The notes below the pieces were generated by a model. The model saw only the letters and a list, made by a program, of their open reading frames with translations. It searched no databases and was not told where the DNA came from. The position numbers and the translations under genes are program-made. Source: Phycisphaeraceae bacterium (GTDB lineage: Bacteria > Planctomycetota > Phycisphaerae > Phycisphaerales > UBA1924). From it: DNA of 64,000 nucleotides. Location of the stretch: NCBI GenBank assembly GCA_023898685.1, contig CP060234.1:682001-746000 (forward strand). Reading direction: 5' to 3'. Numbering within the stretch: position 1 is the stretch's first letter; every line of letters begins with the position of its first letter. Shown piece after piece: positions 40,801 through 49,648 of the stretch.

Positions 40801-41927
40801 GACTCACCCCCCGTCGCGCTCTCGGCCGGCTCGTCGGCGTGCCCGCCGTGCTCCATCGCCGGCAGGTCCTGGGCCGTCGGGTCACGCTCGTCGAAGTAGT
40901 AGAAGAACCGGGGCAGCGTGCCGATCTCGGCCTTGAGCACGAACACACGCTTGGTCTTCAGGATGTTCGACACGTCGCTGTGCGGGTCGAGCACATTGCC
41001 AAACTTCCTCGCCCCGACCGGACAGACCTCCAGGCACGCCGGCATCCGACCCGTCCGCGTCCGGTGCAGGCAGAAGTGGCACTTCTCCATCACGCCCTTC
41101 GTCCGGGGGCGGTTGGAGAGGTAGCTCATCTCCGGGTTGAGCCGCCTGGCCTCGATCCCCGGGTCGGCCTCGATCTCCTCGGGGCTCGCCAGCCGCGGCT
41201 TGGTGAAGTTGAACCGCCGAGCCCAGTAGGGGCACGCCGCTTCGCAATAGCGGCACCCGATGCACCAGTCGTAGTCAACCACCGTGACCCCGTCCGGCTC
41301 CGTCCACGTCGCCTGCACGGGGCACACCTTCGTGCACGGCGGATTGGCGCACTGGTGGCACTGGATCGGCATGTAATAGTGGTTCTCGTCCGGCACCTTG
41401 GCCCGGTCGTAGTGGTGATTGCCCTGCTCGATGTCCGTCGTGCCCCGCGGCATCTCGAGCACGCGGATGTACTGGATCTCCGGATCGCGGCTCTGGTTGT
41501 TCTCGGCCACGCACGCGTGCACGCACTTGCGGCACCCGATGCAGCGAGAGAGGTTGAGGGCATAGACGAACTCGACCCCGTCCATCGGCTTGATGTCACG
41601 GATCTCGGGCCGGACGCCGTAACGCTGCTCGACCCGGGCGCGGATGCGGTCCAGGGCCGCCTCCATCTCCTGGGCGTTCATCTCCTTGTAGTGCTTCTGA
41701 AGGAACGTGTCGAGATCGGGCACATCGCCCGAAGCCAGATCCTTGAGCGGGCTGATCGCCGCCGCGAACGCCGCGAGCCCGCCGGCCGCGCCGACACCCG
41801 TGCGCAGGAAGCTCCGGCGCGTCATGCCCGGTCTCGCGCCCGGCCCGCCCCGCGACGACCCGCCGTGATCGCACGTGCACGCGGCGCCCAACCCGTCGCC
41901 CTTCCCCTCGTAGATGCGCAGGCTCAT
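40797..41927 (-). CDS. nrfC: NrfC/PsrB-type four-cluster Fe-S subunit with internal Tat motif
   Basis: The 376-residue protein carries four [4Fe-4S] cysteine sets: CIGCRKCVHACVAENNQ, CHQCANPPCTKVCPVQATW, CIGCRYCEAACPYWARR and CHFCLHRTRTGRMPACLEVCP. This is the electron-transfer partner of NrfD. A twin-arginine motif (MTRRSFLRTGVGAAGG) lies near residue 34, after a cysteine-rich leader (GLGAACTCDHGGSS), so export probably uses this internal signal. It overlaps the upstream gene by one base (TGATG). It is longer than NrfC, with an N-terminal region of ~100 residues. Confidence 0.85.
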   Translation of the reverse strand: MSLRIYEGKGDGLGAACTCDHGGSSRGGPGARPGMTRRSFLRTGVGAAGGLAAFAAAISPLKDLASGDVPDLDTFLQKHYKEMNAQEMEAALDRIRARVEQRYGVRPEIRDIKPMDGVEFVYALNLSRCIGCRKCVHACVAENNQSRDPEIQYIRVLEMPRGTTDIEQGNHHYDRAKVPDENHYYMPIQCHQCANPPCTKVCPVQATWTEPDGVTVVDYDWCIGCRYCEAACPYWARRFNFTKPRLASPEEIEADPGIEARRLNPEMSYLSNRPRTKGVMEKCHFCLHRTRTGRMPACLEVCPVGARKFGNVLDPHSDVSNILKTKRVFVLKAEIGTLPRFFYYFDERDPTAQDLPAMEHGGHADEPAESATGGES

Positions 41928-42625
41928 CACTCGTGCCCCCCAGGCTCGGACCACTGCAACAGCGGGTTGCGCTTCTTCTGGATTTCCGCATGGTGACCGT
42001 GCCCCGGATCACCCATGCGCAACGTGTGGGGCGCCGGCAGCGGCTCGATCGGGTCGAACATCGGGGCGTGCGGGTTGTGACACTGCACGCACGTCAGCCG
42101 ATGGAAACCGGGATTCGCCGGGTCCCAAGCGCCCATCGTCTTGCCGTGCGCGCCGCGTGACCAGTCGCGGTACATCCGCCCGTGGCACTGCGCACACAGC
42201 ATCTCGCTGTGCGTGAACGTCGTCGTCGATCCGTCGTGCAGCGCCAGCTTCTCGCGGTCCTTGCGATCGTGGCAGTTGTAGCAGTTGTTGTTGAGCCCGT
42301 GCTCGAGCTTGATGTCGGTGTGCTGCCGGAGATCGGCCTGGCTGTTCTCACGCGACTCGAAGATGCCGTGGCAGTCGTTGCAGCGATGGGCCATGCCGTT
42401 CACCACCGCCACCGGCGGATCGCCCAATGGCGTACGCCGCGGTGCGATCGAGATCGACGCGCGGTCGACCGCGGGAGTCTGCTGGATCGGGATCGCCGCC
42501 CCCGGCAATGCGAGAATCAGCAAGGCAATCAGGAGGAACGCCGGACCGATCAGATAGCCCGCAGCACCGGCCCATCTGGATCCGGCGCCCTGAGCTTCCC
42601 GCGTGGACGGCTGCTGCCCGGCCAT
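41927..42625 (-). CDS. Membrane-anchored four-heme cytochrome c
   Basis: The 232-residue protein has one N-terminal transmembrane helix (YLIGPAFLLIALLILALPG) and four CxxCH sites (residues 82, 115, 144, 179), the last being CVQCHNPHAPMF. The spacing is unlike NapC/NrfH (which has hemes near the start) and resembles multiheme cytochromes in alternative-complex-type modules. It is the first gene of the operon and probably links the Fe-S/NrfD subunits with the octaheme enzyme. The ribosome-binding stretch GAGGACGAGG precedes ATG 42625. Confidence 0.8.
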   Translation of the reverse strand: MAGQQPSTREAQGAGSRWAGAAGYLIGPAFLLIALLILALPGAAIPIQQTPAVDRASISIAPRRTPLGDPPVAVVNGMAHRCNDCHGIFESRENSQADLRQHTDIKLEHGLNNNCYNCHDRKDREKLALHDGSTTTFTHSEMLCAQCHGRMYRDWSRGAHGKTMGAWDPANPGFHRLTCVQCHNPHAPMFDPIEPLPAPHTLRMGDPGHGHHAEIQKKRNPLLQWSEPGGHE

Positions 42626-43034
42626 GGCCTCGTCCTCGTCAAAAGAGGGATAAATGTCTCAAAATATCTGTTAGACACAGCGTAGTATCGGTCGTTCAAG
42701 TGGACAAGTCCATCCAGTTGTCTGATACATTTTGGGGACAACTTGCCGGCAATATCGGCAATATTATCCCCTATATTGGTATCTCCTCCCCGACCCCGGA
42801 GCAACTCACCATCCGGCTGTCGCGCCGCGCGAGTCCACGCCACCCGGCAACCCCTTCACCGCTGCGGCAAGCCCGGTCGCGCCCCGAGAGTCCAGCACCC
42901 CACCAGCCGCCCGCGAACGCGGTACACGACGCGCGTTCGATCGGATCGCGCGTGCGGCGCATCGACCGCCCGCGCCGCATCGCGAACTCGCGACCGGGCT
43001 CGGCGTCCAACGCATGACGACATGAATCAGGAAA
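42626..43034. promoter_or_regulatory. AT-rich upstream region of the octaheme operon with GACAA/TTGTC half-sites
   Basis: The 409-base gap contains no convincing gene. The part nearest the cytochrome operon (42650-42790) is much richer in A and T than its surroundings. It has three pentamer half-sites: GACAA 42703, TTGTC 42718 and GACAA 42737, forming AGTTGTC N14 GACAACT at 42716-42743. The repeated ATATTGCCGATATTGCCGG lies on the minus strand just upstream of them. This looks like a regulated promoter for the operon reading from 42625. The regulator is unknown. The rest (42800-43034) is GC-rich without visible features. Confidence 0.4.
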
Positions 43035-43106
43035 AGCGGGCGACCGGACTCGAACCGGCAACATTCAGCTTGGAAGGCTGACGCTCTACCATTGAGCTAC
43101 GCCCGC
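43035..43106 (-). tRNA. tRNA-Gly (UCC anticodon)
   Basis: On the minus strand the 72 bases form a complete cloverleaf: acceptor GCGGGCG/CGCCCGC with discriminator T, D arm GCTC/GAGC, anticodon stem TCAGC/GCTGA with loop CTTCCAA (anticodon TCC), and T arm GCCGG-TTCGAGT-CCGGT. No CCA is encoded after the discriminator. It lies alone between the cytochrome operon and the vWA gene. Confidence 0.96.
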
Positions 43107-43161
43107 GTGCCGGCCATCATAGTCCCTCAAGCCGTGTGGCCGATCACCTCAGGCCGCCTCC

Positions 43162-45840
43162 TCACGGGCATCCGCCCGTGAAGCACACGACAAACCCGAC
43201 GATGTCCGCAAGGTCGAATACCCCATACGGCTCGGCCATGTCCGCGCCCGGATCGCCCGCCAGCAACCCCTGGGCGAACCGGGTGATGTCCGCCAGGTCG
43301 AGCAGCCCGAACGGCGTGGCCACGTCGCACATCCCGGGCTTCACCGAAGCCATCTCCACCACCGTCAGCGGCGCCGCGCCGTCCCCCGCGTCAAGATCGG
43401 CCACTTTCGCGGTGTACACGACCTTGCCCGTGCCGTTCACGTCCACATCAAACTCACGCAGCATCGACTCGTCCTCGACATACGCGAGGTTCTCGTGCGG
43501 CGGCCCGAGCCGATCACCCGGCAGCACGATCGGCCAGATCGCCTCGCCCGGCACCAGCGCGAACAGCCCGATTCGACCCCCGCCATCCTCGGCGTCGGTC
43601 CACGTCGCCTTGAACACGACGATCCCCGGCTCATCCAGGCACGACCCGCACGGCCCACCAATCAACGGATGCTCGAAACCAACGCTCCCTGGAGCCGCGT
43701 CCACACCGCTCAACGACTCGATGTCCTGTTCGAGAACCAGCGGCGTCACCACCGCCGACCCCGGATTGCTCGCGGGGTTCGACTCTCGCTCCCACAGCCA
43801 CAGCCCGTTCGTCCCGCCGGCCCGGGCGCGGAACACCACGTCTGGCCCGGCGCCGAACAGCTCGCCGACGTCGCACCCCTCCTCGTGCGAGAACGCCAGC
43901 GAGAGCGTCGCCCCGGGCATGCCGGGCAGGTTCGCGGGTGTGCCGTCCCGCGCCACCAGGCTCGACACCCCGGCTTCGTCCAGCACCAGAACCCGACCCG
44001 AAACCGAGGTCGGCGCGTAGAACAGCGTCTGCCCCGTATCGGCGTGCCGGGCCACCACCTGGTACGGACTGAACACGCCCGGGATGTAGTCCGGACGCAG
44101 GTACTGGCCCCCGTCCGGCGCCAGCCCACCGTCGCGCGCCACGAAGCACGAGCCATCGCCGGCTTCGGAGATCAGCCACGACAACACCCCGGCGTCGTAC
44201 TGCACCTCGGGCTGCGCGTATGTCGCCGACCGCCGCCACCGCGCCGACCCGGCCGTCGCCCCCTGCCCGCCCAGGCACACGTCGAGCCCCTCGCGGAACA
44301 GCCGCTGCGGCGCGCCCGTGGTCACGCGGAACAGACCCGCCCGCTCATCGAGCGTCTCGCACGACTCCGACTCGATCACGACAAACGCCCGCACCAGCAA
44401 CGACCCGTCGTCGGCCACCCCCCGGATCGCCGCATCCCCGGCGTTGAGCGGGTGCGGCACGTCGCCAGGCAGCACCGAAAGGAACGCCTCGATGGCCCCA
44501 CAGTCGCCGGGCGCCTCGTCCAGCCACGCCTCGGGGTCGGGGATGATGTCACCCTCGCGGAGCACGCGCCCATACCGCCCCCGCGCCAGATCGAACGAGA
44601 GAATCCGCCCACGGTGCTGCGGATCTTCCAGCAGCGTCCCGCCCGAGTCGGCCCCGATGTCCCCGAACCACGCCGTGTCGTCCTCACCGACCGCGACGCC
44701 CAGGCCCAGGGCCGCGTAGTCGGGCGTCACCCCGGGCAACGGCGGCCGCTCGCCCTCGACCGCCAGCGTGCGCCGCGTAACCACCCGGAAGAGCACTTGC
44801 TCGCACTCGTCGGGCACCCCGTTGATGTTGCAGTCGCTGAACAGCCCGCTGGCGAAGTCGCAGAAGTCGGGCACGCCGTTCCCGTTGCAGTCGTCGCCCC
44901 CCTCGCACTCGTCGGGCACGCCGTCGCCGTCGCAATCGGTGCTCGTCCCGTTCTTGATGTCGAGGAAGTCGGCGATCCCGTTCGCGTTGCAGTCGTCCTC
45001 GCACACGTCGAGCACGCCGTTGCCGTTCAGATCGGCGTCCGGGTTGTTCAGCAGGTCGCAGTCGTCCGGCACGCCGTTGCCGTTGCAATCGGGCTCGCAG
45101 GCGTCCGGCACGCCGTCCCCGTCGCAGTCGGGCCCGCCCGAGTCTTCGCAGCCCGCCACGCATCCCGCGCACAGGGGCTGGAAATCCGCCAGCGTCGCCA
45201 CCCGCGTCAGCGTCCCGATCGGCTGCGATGGGTCGAACGCCTGCCCCGAGGGCGTGTTGCAGATGTTGTTGAACAGGTCGGTCCGGAACGGGATCGTCTC
45301 GTCGGTCATCCCCGCGCAGATCCGCACCGGGTCGTCCGCCGTCCGCAACTGCCGGCAGCGAGACAGCACCCGCGTCAGGTCGGCGTCGAACAGCACCGTG
45401 TCGGTCAGGATCACCAACTCGCGGTCCGTGCCCTCCAGCGAGCCCGCGAACATGCCCGCCGCGAGGTCCAACCCGGGCAGCAGCCGCGTCGAGCTGTTGT
45501 ACCGCACGATCAGGTCGAGCGCCTCACAGAACGCCTCGGCCGACGCCTGGCCGTCGAGCACCGTCAGCGGGATCTCGATCCGCGCGTTGAACGAGAACTG
45601 CACCACCCCCACCGCGAACGAGCCATCCAGAACGAGCGGCGCACCGGGCCCGCACACACAGCCGCGGATCGCGTCGAGCTGCATCTGGAACGTCGGCGCC
45701 GAGACGCTCCCGGAGCCGTCCACAAGGAAGATCACGTCCGAGGTGTGCGGCGTCGGATCACCCAGTCCACCCCCGCCCGCGCCGCGTGCCGGGAAGCACA
45801 TCGTCAGGACAACCGCCGCCAGAACCACGAACCGCAGCAT
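43162..45840 (-). CDS. Secreted vWA-domain protein with Ca-binding repeats and dockerin-like C-terminus
   Basis: The 892-residue protein has a signal peptide (LRFVVLAAVVLTMCFPARG) and a von Willebrand A domain with the MIDAS motif DVIFLVDGSGSVSAPTF (~residue 40-210). A run of Asp/Asn-Gly repeats such as CDGDGVPDACEPDCNGNGVP and DCNINGVPDECE follows (~230-345), typical of planctomycete calcium-binding segments. Next comes a long unrecognised beta-rich region, and two EF-like segments at the end, FGLLDLADITRFAQGLL and YGVFDLADIVGF followed by VVCFTGGCP. It is probably surface-exposed. ATG 45840 was chosen for the signal peptide; the frame upstream to 45978 is unconvincing. Confidence 0.82.
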   Translation of the reverse strand: MLRFVVLAAVVLTMCFPARGAGGGGLGDPTPHTSDVIFLVDGSGSVSAPTFQMQLDAIRGCVCGPGAPLVLDGSFAVGVVQFSFNARIEIPLTVLDGQASAEAFCEALDLIVRYNSSTRLLPGLDLAAGMFAGSLEGTDRELVILTDTVLFDADLTRVLSRCRQLRTADDPVRICAGMTDETIPFRTDLFNNICNTPSGQAFDPSQPIGTLTRVATLADFQPLCAGCVAGCEDSGGPDCDGDGVPDACEPDCNGNGVPDDCDLLNNPDADLNGNGVLDVCEDDCNANGIADFLDIKNGTSTDCDGDGVPDECEGGDDCNGNGVPDFCDFASGLFSDCNINGVPDECEQVLFRVVTRRTLAVEGERPPLPGVTPDYAALGLGVAVGEDDTAWFGDIGADSGGTLLEDPQHRGRILSFDLARGRYGRVLREGDIIPDPEAWLDEAPGDCGAIEAFLSVLPGDVPHPLNAGDAAIRGVADDGSLLVRAFVVIESESCETLDERAGLFRVTTGAPQRLFREGLDVCLGGQGATAGSARWRRSATYAQPEVQYDAGVLSWLISEAGDGSCFVARDGGLAPDGGQYLRPDYIPGVFSPYQVVARHADTGQTLFYAPTSVSGRVLVLDEAGVSSLVARDGTPANLPGMPGATLSLAFSHEEGCDVGELFGAGPDVVFRARAGGTNGLWLWERESNPASNPGSAVVTPLVLEQDIESLSGVDAAPGSVGFEHPLIGGPCGSCLDEPGIVVFKATWTDAEDGGGRIGLFALVPGEAIWPIVLPGDRLGPPHENLAYVEDESMLREFDVDVNGTGKVVYTAKVADLDAGDGAAPLTVVEMASVKPGMCDVATPFGLLDLADITRFAQGLLAGDPGADMAEPYGVFDLADIVGFVVCFTGGCP

Positions 45841-45974
45841 GACCGTGCCCCATCGCCGGGCCGCGGCACTCCTCCACAAGGCCGCGGGCGTCTCGTCCCA
45901 GCATACCAGACGGCCCGGTCGGCCCGGCCTGCAAAGTGCGATCGTGGCACGCCCCGCAATGGCGAGCGAGCACT

Positions 45975-47129
45975 TCACAAGGGCGTACCAAGCTCAGCGA
46001 TCAGTTCCTCGCGCGTGGGTCTCCGCCCCGTGCGCACGAATCGTGACGCCGCGTCGCACCCGCACGCCAGGCTCTCCGCGAGCGGCAATCCGAGGATGCG
46101 TCCCGCGTTGTAGCCCCCGTTGAAGTGATCGCCCGCCCCCGTCGACAGCACCGGGTGCTCGACGATCCGCGTTTCGAGCGACACCCCGCCCGACCGGTCG
46201 GCCGCAGCCACCGCCCCGCGCGTGTGCAGCACCACGACATCCAGCGCCGTCGCCTCCCGCAGCCCGCACGCCGCGTCGGCCATCGCACCGGGCGCGCGTT
46301 TGATCAGAACGTCGCCAATGCCCAGCATCGCCCTCAGCCGCTCCGCCTCGGCGATGTTGAGCCCCAGCGCCACGGGCACCGCCGCGGGGAACAGGCGCAA
46401 TTGCTCGAGCATCGCCCGGATCTCGTCGTCCCCGCGCTTCGCGGGGTCAGACAGGTCGACGAACAGACGCGGCGCGTCGGCCCGCAGGGGTCGCAGGACG
46501 TGCTCGCACAGCCCCTCCCAGATCGAGCCCAGCCCGCCCACGTTCGTCCAGTTGATCGTCGCGAGCAGGTCGGCGGCGCCGCACATCTCGCGCAGCGTCT
46601 CGGGCGGGACCTTCTCCGAGAGCAGATCCCAGTCGACCACGTCGAGGTTGGCCGACCAGTTGAACATGATCTTGCCGTCGTCGAACTCGAGCGCGTCGGT
46701 GCGAGCGCTCGGCGCGATCGACACCACCCGCGCGCACAACGACGCGACCTCGCCGTACGCCGGGTCGATCGACTCGGACTCCCCCTCGCGCCCCAGCGCC
46801 CCGATCAGCGTGACCTCGACGCCCAGCGCCGCCAGTGCCCCCGCCAGCAATGGCCCGTTGCCCCCGCCCCGCACCTCGCGCGCCCGCAGCTCGATGTTCG
46901 CCGACCGCCCCGCCGCCCCGCTGATCCGCCCGCCGAGCGCCCCGATCGCGCGCATCGGCTCGTAGTCGTCGGGCGCCATCGACCGACGCCGGTCGACCGC
47001 GCTCGTGATCGTGTCGAGGAACCCATCGAACCCCACCACGGCCTTCGGGGCCACGCCGCCCAGCGTCCGCTCCAGCAGGTCGGCGGCCGATTGTCTCACG
47101 TCATTCGCCATCGCCCCCGCCTCGCTCAC
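45975..47129 (-). CDS. PfkB-family carbohydrate kinase
   Basis: The 384-residue product has the PfkB signatures: a GGN-type glycine motif (REVRGGGNGPLLAGALAALG) and the catalytic STGAGDHFNGGYNAG near the C-terminus, with GAGD anion hole and base Asp. The substrate cannot be told from sequence; the family covers ribokinase, fructokinase and adenosine kinase. The N-terminus (VVGFDGFLDTITSAVDRR) suggests a sugar or nucleoside kinase. Its start overlaps the stop of the amidohydrolase gene by four bases, so the pair is coupled. Confidence 0.85.
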   Translation of the reverse strand: MSEAGAMANDVRQSAADLLERTLGGVAPKAVVGFDGFLDTITSAVDRRRSMAPDDYEPMRAIGALGGRISGAAGRSANIELRAREVRGGGNGPLLAGALAALGVEVTLIGALGREGESESIDPAYGEVASLCARVVSIAPSARTDALEFDDGKIMFNWSANLDVVDWDLLSEKVPPETLREMCGAADLLATINWTNVGGLGSIWEGLCEHVLRPLRADAPRLFVDLSDPAKRGDDEIRAMLEQLRLFPAAVPVALGLNIAEAERLRAMLGIGDVLIKRAPGAMADAACGLREATALDVVVLHTRGAVAAADRSGGVSLETRIVEHPVLSTGAGDHFNGGYNAGRILGLPLAESLACGCDAASRFVRTGRRPTREELIAELGTPL

Positions 47130-48316
47130 AGCTCGGCCAGCGCCAGCCGGCGGAACATCTCCACGCCAACCGGGATCGCCTCGTCATTGAAATCGAAGTG
47201 GGCCTGGTGCAGCAGCGCCGGGTTCGTCTCCCCGGGCGGGCAGGTCCCCAGCACGAAGAAGCACGCGGGCGCGAACTCGCCGTAGTACGAGAAGTCCTCG
47301 CCGCCCAGGAACGGGCACGCCAGCTCGAGCGTCCCCGTTGCCCCCTCCGCCTCCGCCCCGATCGAGAGCACGTGGGCCGCCATCGCGGGGTCGTTGCGCG
47401 TCACCGGGTACCCGACGTGCCAGTCGACCTCCGCCGAGCACCCCAGCGCCGACGCCGTGCGCTCGACCACCTCGCGGAACCGCTTCGTCGCCATCGCCCG
47501 CGTTTCGTCGGTCACCGTGCGCACGGTCCCGGCCAGCCTCGCCTCGCCCGGGATGACGTTGTGCGTGCTCCCCGCGTGGATCTGCGTCACCGACACCACG
47601 ATCGGGTCGGTCGGCGGCGCGTCGCGGCTCGGGATGGTCTGGAGGGCGCTGACGATCTGGCAGGCCGCGGGGATCGGGTCACGCCCCATGTGCGGGAACG
47701 CCGCATGGGTTTGAGTTCCCCTGACGGTCACCTCGAACATGTCCGTCGCCGCCAGAAGCGGGCCCGGGCGTGTGGCGATCATGCCGAAGGGCAGACCCGG
47801 CCAGTTATGCAGCCCGAAGATCCGCCCCACCTTGGGCCCCATACCCCCGGCCGAGTCACCCGAGAGCGCCCCGTCCTCGCACATGCGAAGCCCCCCGCCC
47901 CCGCCCTCCTCCGCCGGCTGGAAGAGGAACGTCACGGGGTTGGGCCTGTGCTCGGTCGCCGCGAGGGCGCGGACTGTGCCCAGCAGGATGGCGGTGTGCC
48001 CGTCGTGCCCGCACGCGTGCATCACGCCCTCGTGCACCGATGACCAGGGCTTGCCGGTCGATTCGGGGATGGGCAGCGCGTCGATGTCCGCCCGCAGCGC
48101 GACCGCGGGCCGGTCGAGCCCCGTCGTCGCGGGCAGGTGGGCCAGCACCCCGGTCCCCCCGGCGTAACCCGCCCTGAACTCGACGCCCGCGGCCGTCAGC
48201 TCGCGCTGGATCGCCTCGCTCGTGCGCTTCTCCTGGTAGCCCAGCTCAGGGTGCTTGTGCAGATCGCGCCGGAACGCGGTGAGGAGATTGAGTTCGGTGG
48301 AGGCAAGCGTGGTCAT
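47126..48316 (-). CDS. M20-family amidohydrolase (N-acyl-L-amino acid amidohydrolase/hippurate hydrolase type)
   Basis: The 396-residue zinc peptidase has FRRDLHKHPELGYQEKRTSE at the start, the metal-binding VMHACGHDGHTAILLGTV, LFQPAEEGGGGGL (general base region), a dimerisation domain (RGTQTHAAFPHMGRDPI), and a late metal ligand in ACPFLGGEDFSYYGEFAPA. Such enzymes release amino acids from N-acyl derivatives. ATG 48316 was chosen; upstream sequence to 48694 is shadow of other genes. It is coupled with the PfkB kinase gene. Confidence 0.93.
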   Translation of the reverse strand: MTTLASTELNLLTAFRRDLHKHPELGYQEKRTSEAIQRELTAAGVEFRAGYAGGTGVLAHLPATTGLDRPAVALRADIDALPIPESTGKPWSSVHEGVMHACGHDGHTAILLGTVRALAATEHRPNPVTFLFQPAEEGGGGGLRMCEDGALSGDSAGGMGPKVGRIFGLHNWPGLPFGMIATRPGPLLAATDMFEVTVRGTQTHAAFPHMGRDPIPAACQIVSALQTIPSRDAPPTDPIVVSVTQIHAGSTHNVIPGEARLAGTVRTVTDETRAMATKRFREVVERTASALGCSAEVDWHVGYPVTRNDPAMAAHVLSIGAEAEGATGTLELACPFLGGEDFSYYGEFAPACFFVLGTCPPGETNPALLHQAHFDFNDEAIPVGVEMFRRLALAEL

Positions 48317-48363
48317 ACGGGCAGTGTACGTCGGCGGCTCCCACCCTCTGCCCGACGGTCCCC

Positions 48364-48750
48364 TCACAGCCCCAGGGGCCGATGGTGCGGCGGCGCCTCG
48401 TCCCCCGGCGCGAACTCCGCCCGCTCGCCCTCTTCCCGCAGCGCCGGGTCGATCTGCCGCAGGTACTCCCACGTGTAGATCCCCGCCGAATGCCCGTCGG
48501 AGAACGTGATCTGGATGGCGTAGTTGCCCACCAACTCGGCGTCGACGGCCGTGATCTCCCCCGAAGCCGGGGCCGAGGGCAGCACCGTCAGCGGATTGCT
48601 CTTCATCGCCTTCCGCAATTCTCGCTGGTCGGCGGCGGGGCTCATCCTTCTCAGGTAGGCGATCGAGTAGTACGATCCGGTGCCGTCGGCCCACTGAATC
48701 GTCAGGCCGCGGTCCTTTTTGAGATCGAGATGCACGGGCGGCTGTGACAC
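48364..48750 (-). CDS. DUF971 (gamma-butyrobetaine-hydroxylase N-terminal-like) protein
   Basis: The 128-residue protein has the DUF971 pattern: a start strand (PPVHLDLKKDRGLTIQWADG), YYSIAYLRRMSP, then GNYAIQITFSDGHSAGIYTW and EYLRQIDP. Members of this small family are often fused to or near Fe-S assembly or Mrp/ApbC genes; function is unsettled. Two starts are possible: GTG 48750 (used) and ATG 48771. The latter would overlap the divergent pyrF start at 48770. Confidence 0.75.
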   Translation of the reverse strand: MSQPPVHLDLKKDRGLTIQWADGTGSYYSIAYLRRMSPAADQRELRKAMKSNPLTVLPSAPASGEITAVDAELVGNYAIQITFSDGHSAGIYTWEYLRQIDPALREEGERAEFAPGDEAPPHHRPLGL

Positions 48751-48769
48751 GGGGGATGCTAGGAGAACC

Positions 48770-49648
48770 ATGACCGAATCACCCCACTTCGGCGACCTGC
48801 TCTGCTCGGCCATCGACCGCGTCGGCGCCCCCGCCTGCGTGGGCATCGACCCGGTCCACGAACGCCTGCCGGTCTCCGTCCGCAACGGCCCGGGCGTGGA
48901 GCCCGATCATGTCCGCGCGTTCTGCCTGGGCGTGCTCGAGACCATCGCCGGGATCGTGCCCGTCGTCAAGCCCCAGTCGGCGTGCTTCGAGCGGTTCGGG
49001 GCGGCGGGCGTCGCTGTGCTCGCGGACGTGATCGCCCGGGCCCGCGATCTTGGGTTCATCGTGATCCTCGACGTGAAACGGGGCGACATCGGCTCGACCG
49101 CCGCCCACTACGCCGCTGCCGCCGCGAGCACCGGCGCCCACGCGGTGACCGTCAATGCGTACATGGGCGAGAGCGCCGTGAGGCCCTTCCTCGAGGCAGG
49201 GCTCGGCGTGTACATCCTCGTGCGCACGAGCAACCCCGATTCGGACGAAATCCAGGCCCCCCGCCTCCAATCGGGCGAGACCGTCGCCCAGCATCTCGCC
49301 GGATTCGTCTCGAGACTTGGCGCAGAGATGGTCGGGTTCACCGGACTGTCGTCCGTCGGGGCGGTGGTCGGGGCGACCAAGTCCGCGGCCGATGGCAAAG
49401 CCCTCCGGAAGTGCATGCCCGCGGCCCCGGTCCTTGTTCCGGGCGTGGGCGTCCAAGGGGGAACGGTCGAGCAGGTCCGCCCGCTCGTCCGGCCCGGCGC
49501 CACCAGCCCGGGCCGGCTCGGCATGCTGGTCAACGCGGGTCGATCGGTCCTCTATGAGCCCCCGGGGCCCGGCGAGGCCTGGGAGGACGCCGTCGCCCGG
49601 GCGGCCCGCCAGTTCGCCGCGGACTGCGCCGGGCTGGCGGCCCAATAG
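48770..49648 (+). CDS. pyrF: Orotidine-5'-phosphate decarboxylase (type 2)
   Basis: PyrF makes UMP from OMP, the last step of de novo pyrimidine synthesis. The 292-residue product is the longer type 2 class: CVGIDPVHERLPVSVRNG, VKPQSACFERFGAAGVAVL, the catalytic LDVKRGDIGSTAAHYA (Lys-Asp-x-x-x-Asp), and GVGVQGGTVEQVRP. ATG 48770 has an AGGAGA ribosome-binding site immediately upstream. It is divergent from the DUF971 gene, with overlapping 5' regions. Confidence 0.93.
   Translation: MTESPHFGDLLCSAIDRVGAPACVGIDPVHERLPVSVRNGPGVEPDHVRAFCLGVLETIAGIVPVVKPQSACFERFGAAGVAVLADVIARARDLGFIVILDVKRGDIGSTAAHYAAAAASTGAHAVTVNAYMGESAVRPFLEAGLGVYILVRTSNPDSDEIQAPRLQSGETVAQHLAGFVSRLGAEMVGFTGLSSVGAVVGATKSAADGKALRKCMPAAPVLVPGVGVQGGTVEQVRPLVRPGATSPGRLGMLVNAGRSVLYEPPGPGEAWEDAVARAARQFAADCAGLAAQ

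Noticed and set aside
44800..45160. Direct DNA repeats as a possible array in the vWA gene
   Set aside because: They are codons for Asp/Asn-Gly calcium-binding repeats in one clean frame.
43495..46113. 872-codon plus-strand frame opposite the vWA gene
   Set aside because: Arg/Pro/His-rich shadow of the vWA protein, which has signal peptide, MIDAS and Ca repeats.
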